Shown one piece after another: positions 14,596 to 21,779 of a stretch of DNA of 23,062 bases. The position numbers were made by a program, and so were the translations under genes. The notes beneath the pieces were generated by a model, which did not search any database, was not told the DNA's origin, and saw nothing but the letters and a program-made list of their open reading frames with translations. Source of the stretch: Dactylosporangium sp. AC04546. Its GTDB lineage: Bacteria; Actinomycetota; Actinomycetes; Mycobacteriales; Micromonosporaceae. Positions within the stretch are counted from its first letter, which is position 1. Every line of letters begins with the position of its first letter. The DNA lies in contig NZ_JAHYSG010000157.1 of assembly GCF_022095675.1 (NCBI RefSeq), positions 1 to 23,062 of the forward strand, written 5' to 3'.

Positions 14596-15254
14596 TGGAA
14601 ACGGTAGCCCATGCCGGGTTCGGTGATGAGATGCCGGGGTTGTGCCGGATCGTCCTCCAGCTTGTGCCGCAGCTGCGTCATGTACTGCCGCAGGTACTGG
14701 GTCTGCTTGAGGTACGTCGGACCCCACACGTCCTGCAGGAGCTGGCGCTGGCTGACCAGTTTGCCGGGATTGCGGGCCAGCAGCTCGAGCAGCTCCCACT
14801 CGGTCTTGGTGAGGCGGACCCCGCCGCTGACGGTTCTTGCGGCGAAGTCGACCGCGAAGCGGCCGACTTGCACGGCTTGCAAGTCGTCGCCAGGGGCGAG
14901 CCGCCGGGTGACCGCGCGGACCCGGGCGAGCAGCTCGTCGATGCTGAACGGCTTGGTCACGTAGTCGTCGGCGCCGGCGTCGAGCGCCTCGACCTTGTCC
15001 CGCGAGCCGGCCCGGCCGGACAGCACCAGGATCGGCACCGGCGACCAGGAGCGCAGCTTGCGGATCACCTCGACGCCCTCGATGTCGGGCAGCCCCAAAT
15101 CGAGGATGACCAGGTCAGGGCGGGCCTGCTGGGCCTGGCGGAGCGCCTCGGTCCCGTCGGTGGCGAGCACCACCTCGTACTGGCGGGCGACCAGGTTGAT
15201 CCGCAGCGCCCGCAGGATCTGCGGCTCGTCGTCCACGACAAGGATCTTGCTCAT
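14589..15254 (-). CDS. OmpR/KdpE-type response regulator
   Basis: A 221-residue two-component response regulator. The receiver domain (1-120) has acidic residues D8/D9/E10, phosphorylation site D52 in LVILDLGLPD, S79 and K101 in VTKPF. The C-terminal winged helix (about 128-221) includes LTKTEWELLELLARNPGKLV, the RQLLQDVWG segment and a YLRQYMTQLRHKLE recognition region. This arrangement and the TEPGMGYRFQP end resemble KdpE. No histidine kinase or kdp genes lie next to it in the window, so it is an orphan here. TAGGGT lies 6 nt before the ATG, and four 11-bp direct repeats lie upstream, suggesting autoregulation. It may control the peroxidase downstream. Confidence 0.93.
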   Translation of the reverse strand: MSKILVVDDEPQILRALRINLVARQYEVVLATDGTEALRQAQQARPDLVILDLGLPDIEGVEVIRKLRSWSPVPILVLSGRAGSRDKVEALDAGADDYVTKPFSIDELLARVRAVTRRLAPGDDLQAVQVGRFAVDFAARTVSGGVRLTKTEWELLELLARNPGKLVSQRQLLQDVWGPTYLKQTQYLRQYMTQLRHKLEDDPAQPRHLITEPGMGYRFQP

Positions 15255-15260
15255 GTCGAC

Positions 15261-15266
15261 ACCCTA
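15261..15266 (-). promoter_or_regulatory. Candidate -10 hexamer of the response regulator (leaderless)
   Basis: TAGGGT on the minus strand, then 6 nt (GTCGAC), then ATG at 15254. No Shine-Dalgarno sequence. Confidence 0.5.
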
Positions 15267-15277
15267 GTGACGCCGGA

Positions 15278-15321
15278 CACGCTTGAAGGCCTTCGCAAGC
15301 CGACCGCAAGTGCTCGCCAAG
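15278..15321 (-). promoter_or_regulatory. Four tandem 11-bp direct repeats, predicted response-regulator box
   Basis: Read on the minus strand, four consecutive 11-mers begin CTTG, CTTG, CTTG and CTTC: CTTGGCGAGCA, CTTGCGGTCGG, CTTGCGAAGGC, CTTCAAGCGTG. An 11-bp period (about one helical turn) is the hallmark of PhoB/OmpR-family sites. The array ends 11 bp upstream of the -10 hexamer. Confidence 0.65.
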
Positions 15322-15398
15322 TGGGTGGCGGCAGAGTGCTCACCATGACGAACATGACCACGTTCTGGGCCGGCCCGACCTTCACCTCGACGACCGTT

Positions 15399-16511
15399 TC
15401 AGCCGCGAACCTGGACGAGGGCAAAAGCGCCGCTGGTGCGCCATGACGCGGGCAGGCTTCGCTCGGCGCCCGCGCCCAGCCCGACGACCACGTCCGACTT
15501 CACCGTCCGCAGCGCCGCGACCGCGCCGGGAAAGTACCCGGTGAGCTCGTCGAACGGCGCGGTCACCGGCCAGTGACGGTCCCCGACGAGGCGGCGGTAG
15601 TTGAGATCGCCCTTGAGGATGGTCAGCTCCGCCGCCGCGAACCGGCTTGCAAGCTCTTGCGGCGCGTCGTGGAAGGTGAGCGGCGCGCAGTAGAACCCGT
15701 CGGCGTGCAGGGACAGTGACCCGTCCCGCAGCGCCGCCTTCAGCCGCCGCCCCACCGCACTGTCCGGCGGGAACCGCCGCAGCTCGTCGAGGACGTCGGC
15801 GGGCAGCGCGTCCGACACGAAGTACGGCGCCGGCTTGACGTGCAGCTCGACCCGCCCCGCGCGCCCGGTGCGCAGCAGGAAGTCGATGAGCACCAGGTCG
15901 GGCAGCAGCTCCCGGCCGGCGTTGTCGGCCACCAGGCAGATCGTGCCACCGCCGCGCAGCAGCCCCCACAGCGCCTTGGTGTCGTCGGCGACCAGCTCGT
16001 CGACCCGGTGCGAGCCGCCGGACACCAGCCGGAAGCCCAGGTCGGCCCGGTTCCCCCAGAGCGCCGCCGCCGTCAGCGCGGCGGCTTGTTCGTCTTCTTG
16101 CAAGTCTTGCAAGGCGTCGAGCTCGGCCAGCTCCGCCGCCCCCGGCAGGTCCGCCGCCTTCTGCGGCCCGAACGGGTCGATCCCCCGCCACGGGCCCGGC
16201 CCGTAGTAGCCGGTCGCCTCGAGCAGCCGCCGGTAGAAGAAGTTCTCCGCCCACAGGAACGGCACGTCGTACCACGACCGCCCGTACATCCCCGCACCCC
16301 AGCGGGCCCAGTCGGCGGCGTCGTGCGCACCGGCGGGCAGCGGCTCGATGACGGGTTCTTGCAAGAGCCTTTCAAGCTCATGTCGTACCGCCGGTGCGTA
16401 CGGGATCCCGTCGAGCACGCGGGCGACGATCGCCGGGTGGCGCTCGCGCAGGACGGACTCCGGGAACGACCCGGGCACGTTGCTGAGGATCGCGGGTGGC
16501 TCGACGGGCAT
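15399..16511 (-). CDS. DUF89 (ARMT1-like) metal-dependent phosphatase
   Basis: A 370-residue DUF89 damage-control phosphatase family protein. Family motifs are all present: LWGNRADLG (151-159), VADNAGRELLPDL (194-206) with the metal-binding D196-N197, HVKPAPYFVSD (224-234), and KGDLNYRRLVGDRHW (300-314). Length is typical for the ARMT1-like subgroup, with an N-terminal helical part. Members hydrolyse phosphorylated sugars or cofactor-damage products in the cytoplasm using a divalent metal. The start at 16511 has no Shine-Dalgarno sequence but GATACT lies 6 nt upstream. Its sequence contains unusual TTG-CAA codon pairs forming CTTGCAAG palindromes. It is divergent from the DUF1232 gene (29 bp). 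Confidence 0.92.
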   Translation of the reverse strand: MPVEPPAILSNVPGSFPESVLRERHPAIVARVLDGIPYAPAVRHELERLLQEPVIEPLPAGAHDAADWARWGAGMYGRSWYDVPFLWAENFFYRRLLEATGYYGPGPWRGIDPFGPQKAADLPGAAELAELDALQDLQEDEQAAALTAAALWGNRADLGFRLVSGGSHRVDELVADDTKALWGLLRGGGTICLVADNAGRELLPDLVLIDFLLRTGRAGRVELHVKPAPYFVSDALPADVLDELRRFPPDSAVGRRLKAALRDGSLSLHADGFYCAPLTFHDAPQELASRFAAAELTILKGDLNYRRLVGDRHWPVTAPFDELTGYFPGAVAALRTVKSDVVVGLGAGAERSLPASWRTSGAFALVQVRG

Positions 16512-16517
16512 GGGGGA

Positions 16518-16523
16518 AGTATC
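16518..16523 (-). promoter_or_regulatory. Candidate -10 hexamer of the DUF89 gene (leaderless)
   Basis: GATACT on the minus strand, then 6 nt, then ATG at 16511. Same hexamer and spacing as the thioesterase gene at 1310. Confidence 0.45.
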
Positions 16524-16528
16524 ACCCG

Positions 16529-16534
16529 TAGAAT
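16529..16534 (+). promoter_or_regulatory. Candidate -10 hexamer of the DUF1232 gene (leaderless)
   Basis: TAGAAT, then 6 nt, then ATG at 16541. No ribosome binding site. The divergent DUF89 hexamer lies 5 bp away, so the two promoters would overlap. Confidence 0.5.
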
Positions 16535-16540
16535 CGGCGC

Positions 16541-16882
16541 ATGTCCGAGGAGTTGTTCTACACCCTCATCGCGGTCGGCGCCCTGCTGCTGATCGGCGTG
16601 CTGGTGCTGGCCATCGTCCTCGCGATCCGGGTCTGGAAGACCGGCAAGTATCTGCAGGCCATGGGGGCCGGCGGCAAGGTCGCGTTCTGGGGCGCGATCA
16701 TCTACACGATCTTCCCGGTCGACCTGCTGCCCGACCCGATCTACCTCGACGACGTCGGCGTCCTCGGCGCCGCCCTGCTGTACCTGACCCGCCTGGCCGT
16801 CAAGACCCGCCAGCAGCGCCAGCAGCAGGGCCGCGCGCCGCTGCCCCCGCAGTTACAGCGCCCGCCGCAGAAGACCCGCTGA
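16541..16882 (+). CDS. DUF1232 (YkvA-like) small membrane protein
   Basis: 113 residues. A strongly hydrophobic N-terminal helix (about 5-29, TLIAVGALLLIGVLVLAIVLAI) is followed by the DUF1232 core with its diagnostic YTIFPVDLLPDPIYLDDVG (about 55-73) and a second hydrophobic segment (GVLGAALLYLTRLAV). The tail is Gln/Arg/Pro-rich. The family is widespread and its role is not established. The start follows a -10-like hexamer by 6 nt. The last 83 bp overlap the end of the convergent MFS transporter gene, so each gene's C-terminal tail is antisense to the other's. Confidence 0.88.
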   Translation: MSEELFYTLIAVGALLLIGVLVLAIVLAIRVWKTGKYLQAMGAGGKVAFWGAIIYTIFPVDLLPDPIYLDDVGVLGAALLYLTRLAVKTRQQRQQQGRAPLPPQLQRPPQKTR

Positions 16883-18188
16883 CCGGCGGGTTGCGCGGGC
16901 CCCAGCGCCCGGCGACGGCGCTGCCGGCGAGCGTGGCCACCACGAGCGTGATCCACAGTGGACCGGCCCCGGCGTCGAGCAGCCACAGCAGCAGCACGGG
17001 CGCGACGGCGTTGGCGACCCCGGTCGACAGCTGCCACCGGGCCAGCTCGGCCCCGAGCCGGGCCGGCTCGGCCGCCGCGGTGACCAGCGCCGTCCCGCTG
17101 CCGGCGTAGAGGATCTCCCCCAGCGTGTAGAGCACCGCCCAGGCGGCGAGCACACCGGCGGACGGCGACGCCCAGAAGCCGGCGTAGGAGGCCGCGAGCA
17201 GCACCCCGCTCCAGGCGAACACGGCCCGCCGGGACCGCCCGGCCAGCGCCGCCACGAGCGGCACCTGCAGGGCGACGACGAGCACGGTGTTCCCGGCGAA
17301 CAGCACGGCCGACCACGCCCCACCGGCTCGCAGGTGCGCGGTGAGCACCACGGGCAGCGCGACTTCGAGCACGGCAAAGCACAGCGCGAGCGGCAGGTTG
17401 GCCCCGTTGAGCACCCAGAGCCCGGCACGCCCGGCCCCCTTCCCGCGCGCCATGCCCACCTCCGCCGCGGCGACCCCCGCCGCCTCCCCATCGCGCTGAT
17501 CTTGGAGCCGTGGCTCCCGATTGACCCAGGAATGACCGGTTTCGCGAGGGGCCACAACTCCGAGATCGGCGCGGCGGAGTGCAGCGGGGCCGCGGGACAC
17601 AGCGGCGGGGCCACGGGGAGCGGCGGCGCGGAGGGACGGCGCGCGCATCGACGCGACCAGCGCGGCGGCCAGCAGGTACGTGACGCCGGTCAGGGCGGCC
17701 AGCGGGCGCAGCAGGGCCGGGCCGGCCGTCACCGCGGCCGCGGCCAGCAGGGCGCCGGCGCCCAGGCCGGCGTTGCGCAGCGCGCGGGCGGCGGCGAGCG
17801 GGGTGTCGGCGGCCCCCGGGGCCAGGGCCGTGACCAGGGCGGCGTGGGCCGGCGGCCAGCACTGGTTGCCGAGGCCGAGCAGCACCGCGGCGACCAGGAA
17901 CGCCCCGAAGCCGTCCGCCGTGAGCAGCACCGCGACGCCGGCCGCGCGGACCAGCAGGGTCGCGACCACGGGCGCCGTGCGGGCGCCGGCGTCGATCCAG
18001 CGGCCGACCAGTGGGACCACCGCCAGGCCCGCCAGCAGGCCGGCCGACAGCGCCAGGCCGGTGTCCGGCGCGTCGAGCCGCAGGAGGCTCACGCCGTACA
18101 ACACCAGAAACGGCCGCAGCAGGCCGGAACCCGTCGCGTCCACCGCCAGCGCCACCGCGTAGCGCGCACCGAAACCGCCGAATCGCAT
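16800..18188 (-). CDS. MFS transporter with repeat-derived insert in central loop
   Basis: A 462-residue major facilitator with 12 predicted membrane helices: six from about residue 8 to 183 and six from about 257 to 430. Motif-A-like LVGRWIDAGART lies between helices 2 and 3. Likely a drug or metabolite exporter in the cytoplasmic membrane. The central cytoplasmic loop (about 184-256) is unusually long and low in complexity; residues about 206-232 are encoded by a palindromic repeat (17494-17571) inserted in frame. The C-terminal tail (about 432-462) is Ala/Gly-rich and overlaps the DUF1232 gene. Divergent from an ArsR-type regulator with an inverted repeat between them, which suggests regulation by it. 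Confidence 0.88.
   Translation of the reverse strand: MRFGGFGARYAVALAVDATGSGLLRPFLVLYGVSLLRLDAPDTGLALSAGLLAGLAVVPLVGRWIDAGARTAPVVATLLVRAAGVAVLLTADGFGAFLVAAVLLGLGNQCWPPAHAALVTALAPGAADTPLAAARALRNAGLGAGALLAAAAVTAGPALLRPLAALTGVTYLLAAALVASMRAPSLRAAAPRGPAAVSRGPAALRRADLGVVAPRETGHSWVNREPRLQDQRDGEAAGVAAAEVGMARGKGAGRAGLWVLNGANLPLALCFAVLEVALPVVLTAHLRAGGAWSAVLFAGNTVLVVALQVPLVAALAGRSRRAVFAWSGVLLAASYAGFWASPSAGVLAAWAVLYTLGEILYAGSGTALVTAAAEPARLGAELARWQLSTGVANAVAPVLLLWLLDAGAGPLWITLVVATLAGSAVAGRWGPRNPPVSGSSAAGAVTAGAAARGPAAGAAGGS
17494..17571. repeat. 78-bp palindromic repeat, MITE/REP-like, in frame inside the MFS gene
   Basis: Arms of 24 bp (17494-17517 and 17548-17571) are inverted copies with five mismatches, all C/T. 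They carry GATCTTGGAG and CTCCGAGATC at the outer ends and GTGGC/GCCAC inside. A 30-bp middle contains TTGACCCAGGAATGACC. The length is a multiple of three and leaves the transporter frame open. From memory it resembles short palindromic repeats scattered in Micromonosporaceae genomes; not verified here. Confidence 0.8.
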
Positions 18189-18230
18189 GCCGAGCAGCGT
18201 GGGCCGCCCGGCCCACCGCGGGCCCGCCGA

Positions 18231-18247
18231 TTGACGGACCGCGTCAA
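18231..18247. promoter_or_regulatory. Operator candidate between MFS and ArsR-type genes
   Basis: TTGACG and CGTCAA arms are separated by GACCG (6+5+6, perfect). TTGACG also serves as a -35-like hexamer on either strand. It lies 42 bp from the MFS start and 33 bp from the regulator start. Confidence 0.55.
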
Positions 18248-18280
18248 CTCACCGCTCGAACACGGGCGGACGCTGGCACG

Positions 18281-19369
18281 ATGAAGGGCGTGACGCTCAC
18301 CATCGACATCACCTCGCTGCCGGCCGAGCGCATCGCGTTCGCGGTGTCGCCCCTCGCGGAGCTGACGTCGATGCTGCACGTGCTGGCCGAGCCCGGGCAC
18401 CACCCGGCGCTGTCGGGGTGGGCCACGGCGACGCTCGCCGGGCTCAAGCCGGCCCTCGCCGACCGGCTGCTGGAGGCGGAGTTCCTGTGGCGGTCGTCGC
18501 GGGCCGACTTCCTGGTGCCCGGCCGGCCCGGGCCGGACCTGGCGGCCGAGCTCGACGCCGTCGACCGGCTCGGCGACGAGGTGTACGTCGCCGCGGCGCT
18601 GGTGACGACCTGCGGCTCGTCGCGGCTGTCCGTCAAGCGCGCGTCGCCGCTGACCGACCCGGCCGCGGCCGACCGGGCCGTGGAGCTCGCGCAGGCGCGC
18701 GGGCCGCGGCAGGCCGCGTTCGCCGAGCGGCTGCTCGCCGACCCGCCGGTGGTGCGGGCCGCGGTGCGGGAGCTGCTCGAAGCGTGCGCGGACGCGTTCT
18801 TCGCCGACGCCTGGCGGCAGGTCGAGCACCGCCTCGCCGCCGACGCGCGGCACAAGAGCGAGCTGCACGCCCGCCGCGGCCTGGCCGCCGCGCTCACCGC
18901 CGTCTCCCCCGCGGTCACCCTCGACGGGACGCGCATCCTGCTCGACAAGCTCCAGGACAACCACACCAGCGCCGAGGGCGACGGGGTCACGTTCATCCCG
19001 TCGGTGTACGGCCGGCCGCACCTGCTGACGGTGCACGCTCCCGGCTGGCGGCCCGTGGTGCAGTACCCGGCGGCCGACCGGCACGACGCCGCCCCGCTCC
19101 CCCTCGACCTGGTCCGCCGGCGGCTCGACGCACTCGCCCACCCGGTGCGGCTGCGGCTGTGCCGGACCCTGGCCCGCGGGGCGCACACCACCGGCGAGCT
19201 CGCGGGCGCCTGGGAGCTGAGCGCGCCGGAGGTGTCCCGCCACCTGGCCGTCCTCAAGCGGGCGGGGCTGATCACGACCGTCCGCCGGGGCCGCTACGTG
19301 CGGCACAGCCTCGACGTCTCGGCGACCGCGACGCTCGGCGCCGACCTGCTCGCGTCACTGCTGCGGTGA
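18281..19369 (+). CDS. DUF5937-ArsR winged-helix transcriptional regulator
   Basis: A 362-residue regulator. The first 260 or so residues form the all-purpose N-terminal domain seen in DUF5937-type regulators (ITSLPAERIAFAVSPLAEL, TSMLHVLAEPGHHPAL). The C-terminal ArsR winged helix (about 280-362) has LAHPVRLRLCRTLA, GELAGAWELSAPEVSRHLAVL and GLITTVRRGRYVRHSLD. There are no clustered cysteines as in metal sensors, so it probably senses an organic ligand. The ATG at 18281 was taken; a GTG at 18290 is possible. It is divergent from the MFS transporter and likely controls it and itself through the repeat at 18231-18247. Family name from memory of the N-terminal pattern. Confidence 0.87.
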   Translation: MKGVTLTIDITSLPAERIAFAVSPLAELTSMLHVLAEPGHHPALSGWATATLAGLKPALADRLLEAEFLWRSSRADFLVPGRPGPDLAAELDAVDRLGDEVYVAAALVTTCGSSRLSVKRASPLTDPAAADRAVELAQARGPRQAAFAERLLADPPVVRAAVRELLEACADAFFADAWRQVEHRLAADARHKSELHARRGLAAALTAVSPAVTLDGTRILLDKLQDNHTSAEGDGVTFIPSVYGRPHLLTVHAPGWRPVVQYPAADRHDAAPLPLDLVRRRLDALAHPVRLRLCRTLARGAHTTGELAGAWELSAPEVSRHLAVLKRAGLITTVRRGRYVRHSLDVSATATLGADLLASLLR

Positions 19370-19377
19370 GGCGTCTC

Positions 19378-19383
19378 TTGACA
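19378..19383 (+). promoter_or_regulatory. Consensus -35 hexamer before the GH20 gene
   Basis: TTGACA, a perfect -35 consensus, lies 59 nt upstream of the GTG at 19443. No convincing -10 was found 17 bp downstream (GTCAAA or TCAAAT at best). Confidence 0.35.
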
Positions 19384-19413
19384 GGCAGACATAGCGTGCC
19401 GTCAAATTCACAG

Positions 19414-19429
19414 GAAACTTTACAGTTTC
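19414..19429. promoter_or_regulatory. Inverted repeat in the GH20 leader
   Basis: GAAACT and AGTTTC are separated by TTAC (perfect 6+4+6). This AT-rich site ends 3 bp before the GGAGGA ribosome binding site. Candidate operator of a carbohydrate-responsive repressor. It does not match the DasR consensus that I know. Confidence 0.5.
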
Positions 19430-19442
19430 GCTGGAGGACGCC

Positions 19443-21485
19443 GTGCAACGTCCCGCCCTGCTCGCCTCCGCGGTGGTCGCCGTCACCGCCGCCGCCGGAA
19501 TCGCCTGGGTCGCCACCGCCGCTCCCGCGGTCGCGGCCGTGGTGAACCTCCAGGATGTCGTCCCCGCCCCGGTCTCGGCTCAGCCGACCGCGGGCGTGAC
19601 GTACACCCTGCCGTCCAACGCCACCATCCAGACCCAGTCCGGCTCGGCCGCCGCGACCGACGCCGGTAACTACCTCGCCGGGATCCTGCGGCCGTCGACC
19701 GGGTACGCGCTGCCGGTCGCCGCGGCCAGCGGCACACCGACGAGCGGCATCGCGCTGCTGCTGTCCGGGGCCGACGCGAGCGTGGGCGCCGAGGGCTACC
19801 AGCTCGACGTGACCGCCGGCCTGGTCACCGTCCGGGCGCAGACCGCCGCCGGGCTCTTCCACGGCGTGCAGACCCTGCGCCAGCTGCTGCCGCCGTCGAT
19901 CGAGGCGAAGACCGTCCAGCCCGGGCCGTGGACCCTGGCCGGCGGCCGGATCGTCGACTACCCGCGCTACGCCTACCGCGGCGCGATGCTCGACGTGTCA
20001 CGGCACTTCTTCGGCGTGGACACGGTCAAGCGCTACATCGACGAGATCGCGCAGTACAAGCTCAACACCCTGCACCTGCACCTCTCCGACGACCAGGGCT
20101 GGCGGATCGTGATCGACGCCTGGCCCCGGCTGGCCACCTACGGCGGCAGCACCCAGGTCGGGGGCGGCGCCGGCGGTTACTACACGAAGGCGCAGTACTC
20201 CGACATCGTGAGCTACGCCGCCGCCCGGCACGTCACGATCGTCCCGGAGATCGACATGCCGGGCCACACCACCGCGGCACTGGCCTCCTACGCCGAGCTC
20301 AACTGCAACAACACCGCGCCCCCGCTGTACACCGGGACCGATGTCGGCTTCAGCTCCCTGTGCATCGGCAAGGAGGTCACCTACACATTCGTCCAGCAGG
20401 TGCTGGCCGAGCTGGCGGCGATCACCCCCGGCCCGTACCTGCACATCGGCGGCGACGAGGCGCACAGCACGTCCGCGGCCGACTACCGCACGTTCATGAA
20501 CCGGATCCAGCCGTTCGTCGGCGCCAACGGCAAGACGGTGCTCGGCTGGCACCAGCTCGGCCAGGCCGACCACACCGCGAACCGGGTCGCGCAGTACTGG
20601 GGCACGGGCTCCTCCGACGCCGACCTGGCGGCCGCGGTCAGCAAGGGCGACAAGGTCCTGCTGTCGCCGGCGAACAAGACGTACCTCGACATGAAGTACA
20701 CCTGGGAGACCCCGCTCGGCCTGACCTGGGCCGGCCTCATCGAGGTGCAGACCGCCTACGGCTGGGACCCGGCCACCCTGCTCACCGGCGTGCCGGCCGC
20801 CTCCATCATCGGCGTCGAGGCGCCGATGTGGGCGGAGACGCTCACCAAGCTGACCGACATCGAGTTCATGGCGTTCCCGCGGATGCCGGCCCTGGCCGAG
20901 CTGGCGTGGTCGCCGCAGGCGGTGCGCAACTGGGACACGTTCAAGGTGCGGCTCGGTGCGCAGGGCCCCCGCTGGACGATCCAGGGCATCAACTTCTACC
21001 GATCGCCGCAGGTGCCCTGGGGTACCGTGTCCTCGCCCTCTCCGTCCGCCTCGGTCTCCCCCTCCGCCTCCACCTCGCAGCCCCCTGGTTCGGGACTGGT
21101 GAACGGCGGGTTCGAGAGCGGCTCCCTCGCGCCGTGGAGCGGGACGGGCTGCTCGGTGGTCTCGTCGCCGGTCCGCTCGGGCACGAAGGCCCTGGCCGGC
21201 GCGGTGACGGCGAGCGACAACGCCCGCTGCCAGCAGACCGTGACCGTCCTGCCCAACCGCACCTACCGGTTGAGCGGCTACGTCCGGGGCAGCTACGTGT
21301 ACCTCGGCGCCACCGGCACGGGCGTCAGCGCGAGCACGTGGACACCCGGCACCGGCGGCACCTACGCACCGCTGAGCCTGACGTTCACCACCGGCGCGTC
21401 GACGACGTCGGTGACGGTGTACGTGCACGGCTGGTACGGCCAGCCGCCGTACAACGCCGACGACATCACGCTGACCCTCGCATGA
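19443..21485 (+). CDS. Secreted GH20 beta-N-acetylhexosaminidase with C-terminal binding domain
   Basis: A 680-residue secreted enzyme releasing terminal GlcNAc/GalNAc from chitin oligomers or glycans by substrate-assisted catalysis. Order: signal peptide (1-31, ending APAVA), GH20b-type domain (about 35-160), catalytic barrel (about 175-515), a Ser/Pro/Ala linker (about 525-548), and a C-terminal beta-sandwich (about 549-680, LVNGGFESGSLAPWSGTG), a CBM4/9- or CBM32-like carbohydrate-binding fold. Catalytic pair D338-E339 in HIGGDEAHS; other family motifs are YRGAMLDVSRHF, LHLHLSDDQGWR and EIDMPGH. The GTG at 19443 was chosen because GGAGGA (19433-19438) precedes it and the signal peptide starts there. 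Upstream is an inverted repeat and a TTGACA. Confidence 0.96.
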   Translation: MQRPALLASAVVAVTAAAGIAWVATAAPAVAAVVNLQDVVPAPVSAQPTAGVTYTLPSNATIQTQSGSAAATDAGNYLAGILRPSTGYALPVAAASGTPTSGIALLLSGADASVGAEGYQLDVTAGLVTVRAQTAAGLFHGVQTLRQLLPPSIEAKTVQPGPWTLAGGRIVDYPRYAYRGAMLDVSRHFFGVDTVKRYIDEIAQYKLNTLHLHLSDDQGWRIVIDAWPRLATYGGSTQVGGGAGGYYTKAQYSDIVSYAAARHVTIVPEIDMPGHTTAALASYAELNCNNTAPPLYTGTDVGFSSLCIGKEVTYTFVQQVLAELAAITPGPYLHIGGDEAHSTSAADYRTFMNRIQPFVGANGKTVLGWHQLGQADHTANRVAQYWGTGSSDADLAAAVSKGDKVLLSPANKTYLDMKYTWETPLGLTWAGLIEVQTAYGWDPATLLTGVPAASIIGVEAPMWAETLTKLTDIEFMAFPRMPALAELAWSPQAVRNWDTFKVRLGAQGPRWTIQGINFYRSPQVPWGTVSSPSPSASVSPSASTSQPPGSGLVNGGFESGSLAPWSGTGCSVVSSPVRSGTKALAGAVTASDNARCQQTVTVLPNRTYRLSGYVRGSYVYLGATGTGVSASTWTPGTGGTYAPLSLTFTTGASTTSVTVYVHGWYGQPPYNADDITLTLA

Positions 21486-21513
21486 CAGGCTGCGGGTGGG
21501 GTACCAGTGGGGC

Positions 21514-21723
21514 ATGCGCCCACTCGGTATCCCACCCGCACAGCTCACCGACGAAGAGCTCCTGCAAGAGCTGTCCAGCCTGCACGAAACCCGCAACGAC
21601 ACGCTGCGCCACGGCTCCGAGGACGCCCTGACCAACCACAGCCGCCGCACGGACGAGCTGGAGCGCGAATACCTGCGCCGCTTCCCGGACCGCGAGGTCA
21701 ACCCGGCCCGCCTGCGCACCTGA
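21514..21723 (+). CDS. DUF6158-like small protein
   Basis: 69 residues, hydrophilic and probably helical throughout: IPPAQLTDEELLQELSSLH, then TRNDTLRHGSEDALTNHS and ELEREYLRRFPDREV. This pattern matches a short actinobacterial family that I recall as DUF6158; function unknown. The ATG at 21514 is preferred over an in-frame GTG at 21496 because the conserved part begins MRPLGIPP. No ribosome binding site is visible. It starts 28 bp after the GH20 stop on the same strand, but the content gives no functional link. Confidence 0.75.
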   Translation: MRPLGIPPAQLTDEELLQELSSLHETRNDTLRHGSEDALTNHSRRTDELEREYLRRFPDREVNPARLRT

Positions 21724-21779
21724 CCAGCCCCTACGCGGTGATCTCCGCGACCGGGTCGCACGGCGACCGCCCCCGTCGC

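Noticed and set aside
12519..15446. A 975-codon open frame on the plus strand opposite the peroxidase and response regulator
   Set aside because: High-GC shadow frame. The translation is Val/Gly/Arg-rich without domains, while the minus strand has full peroxidase and receiver motifs.
15345..15446. A 33-codon plus-strand frame (MTNMTTFWAGPTF...) between the response regulator and DUF89 genes
   Set aside because: No ribosome binding site, no recognisable family, and it overlaps the DUF89 3' end by 48 bp. Possible but not supportable.
17494..17571. Inverted repeat as a transcription terminator
   Set aside because: It lies in the middle of an intact transporter frame, has long imperfect arms with a 30-bp centre, and looks like a dispersed repeat instead.
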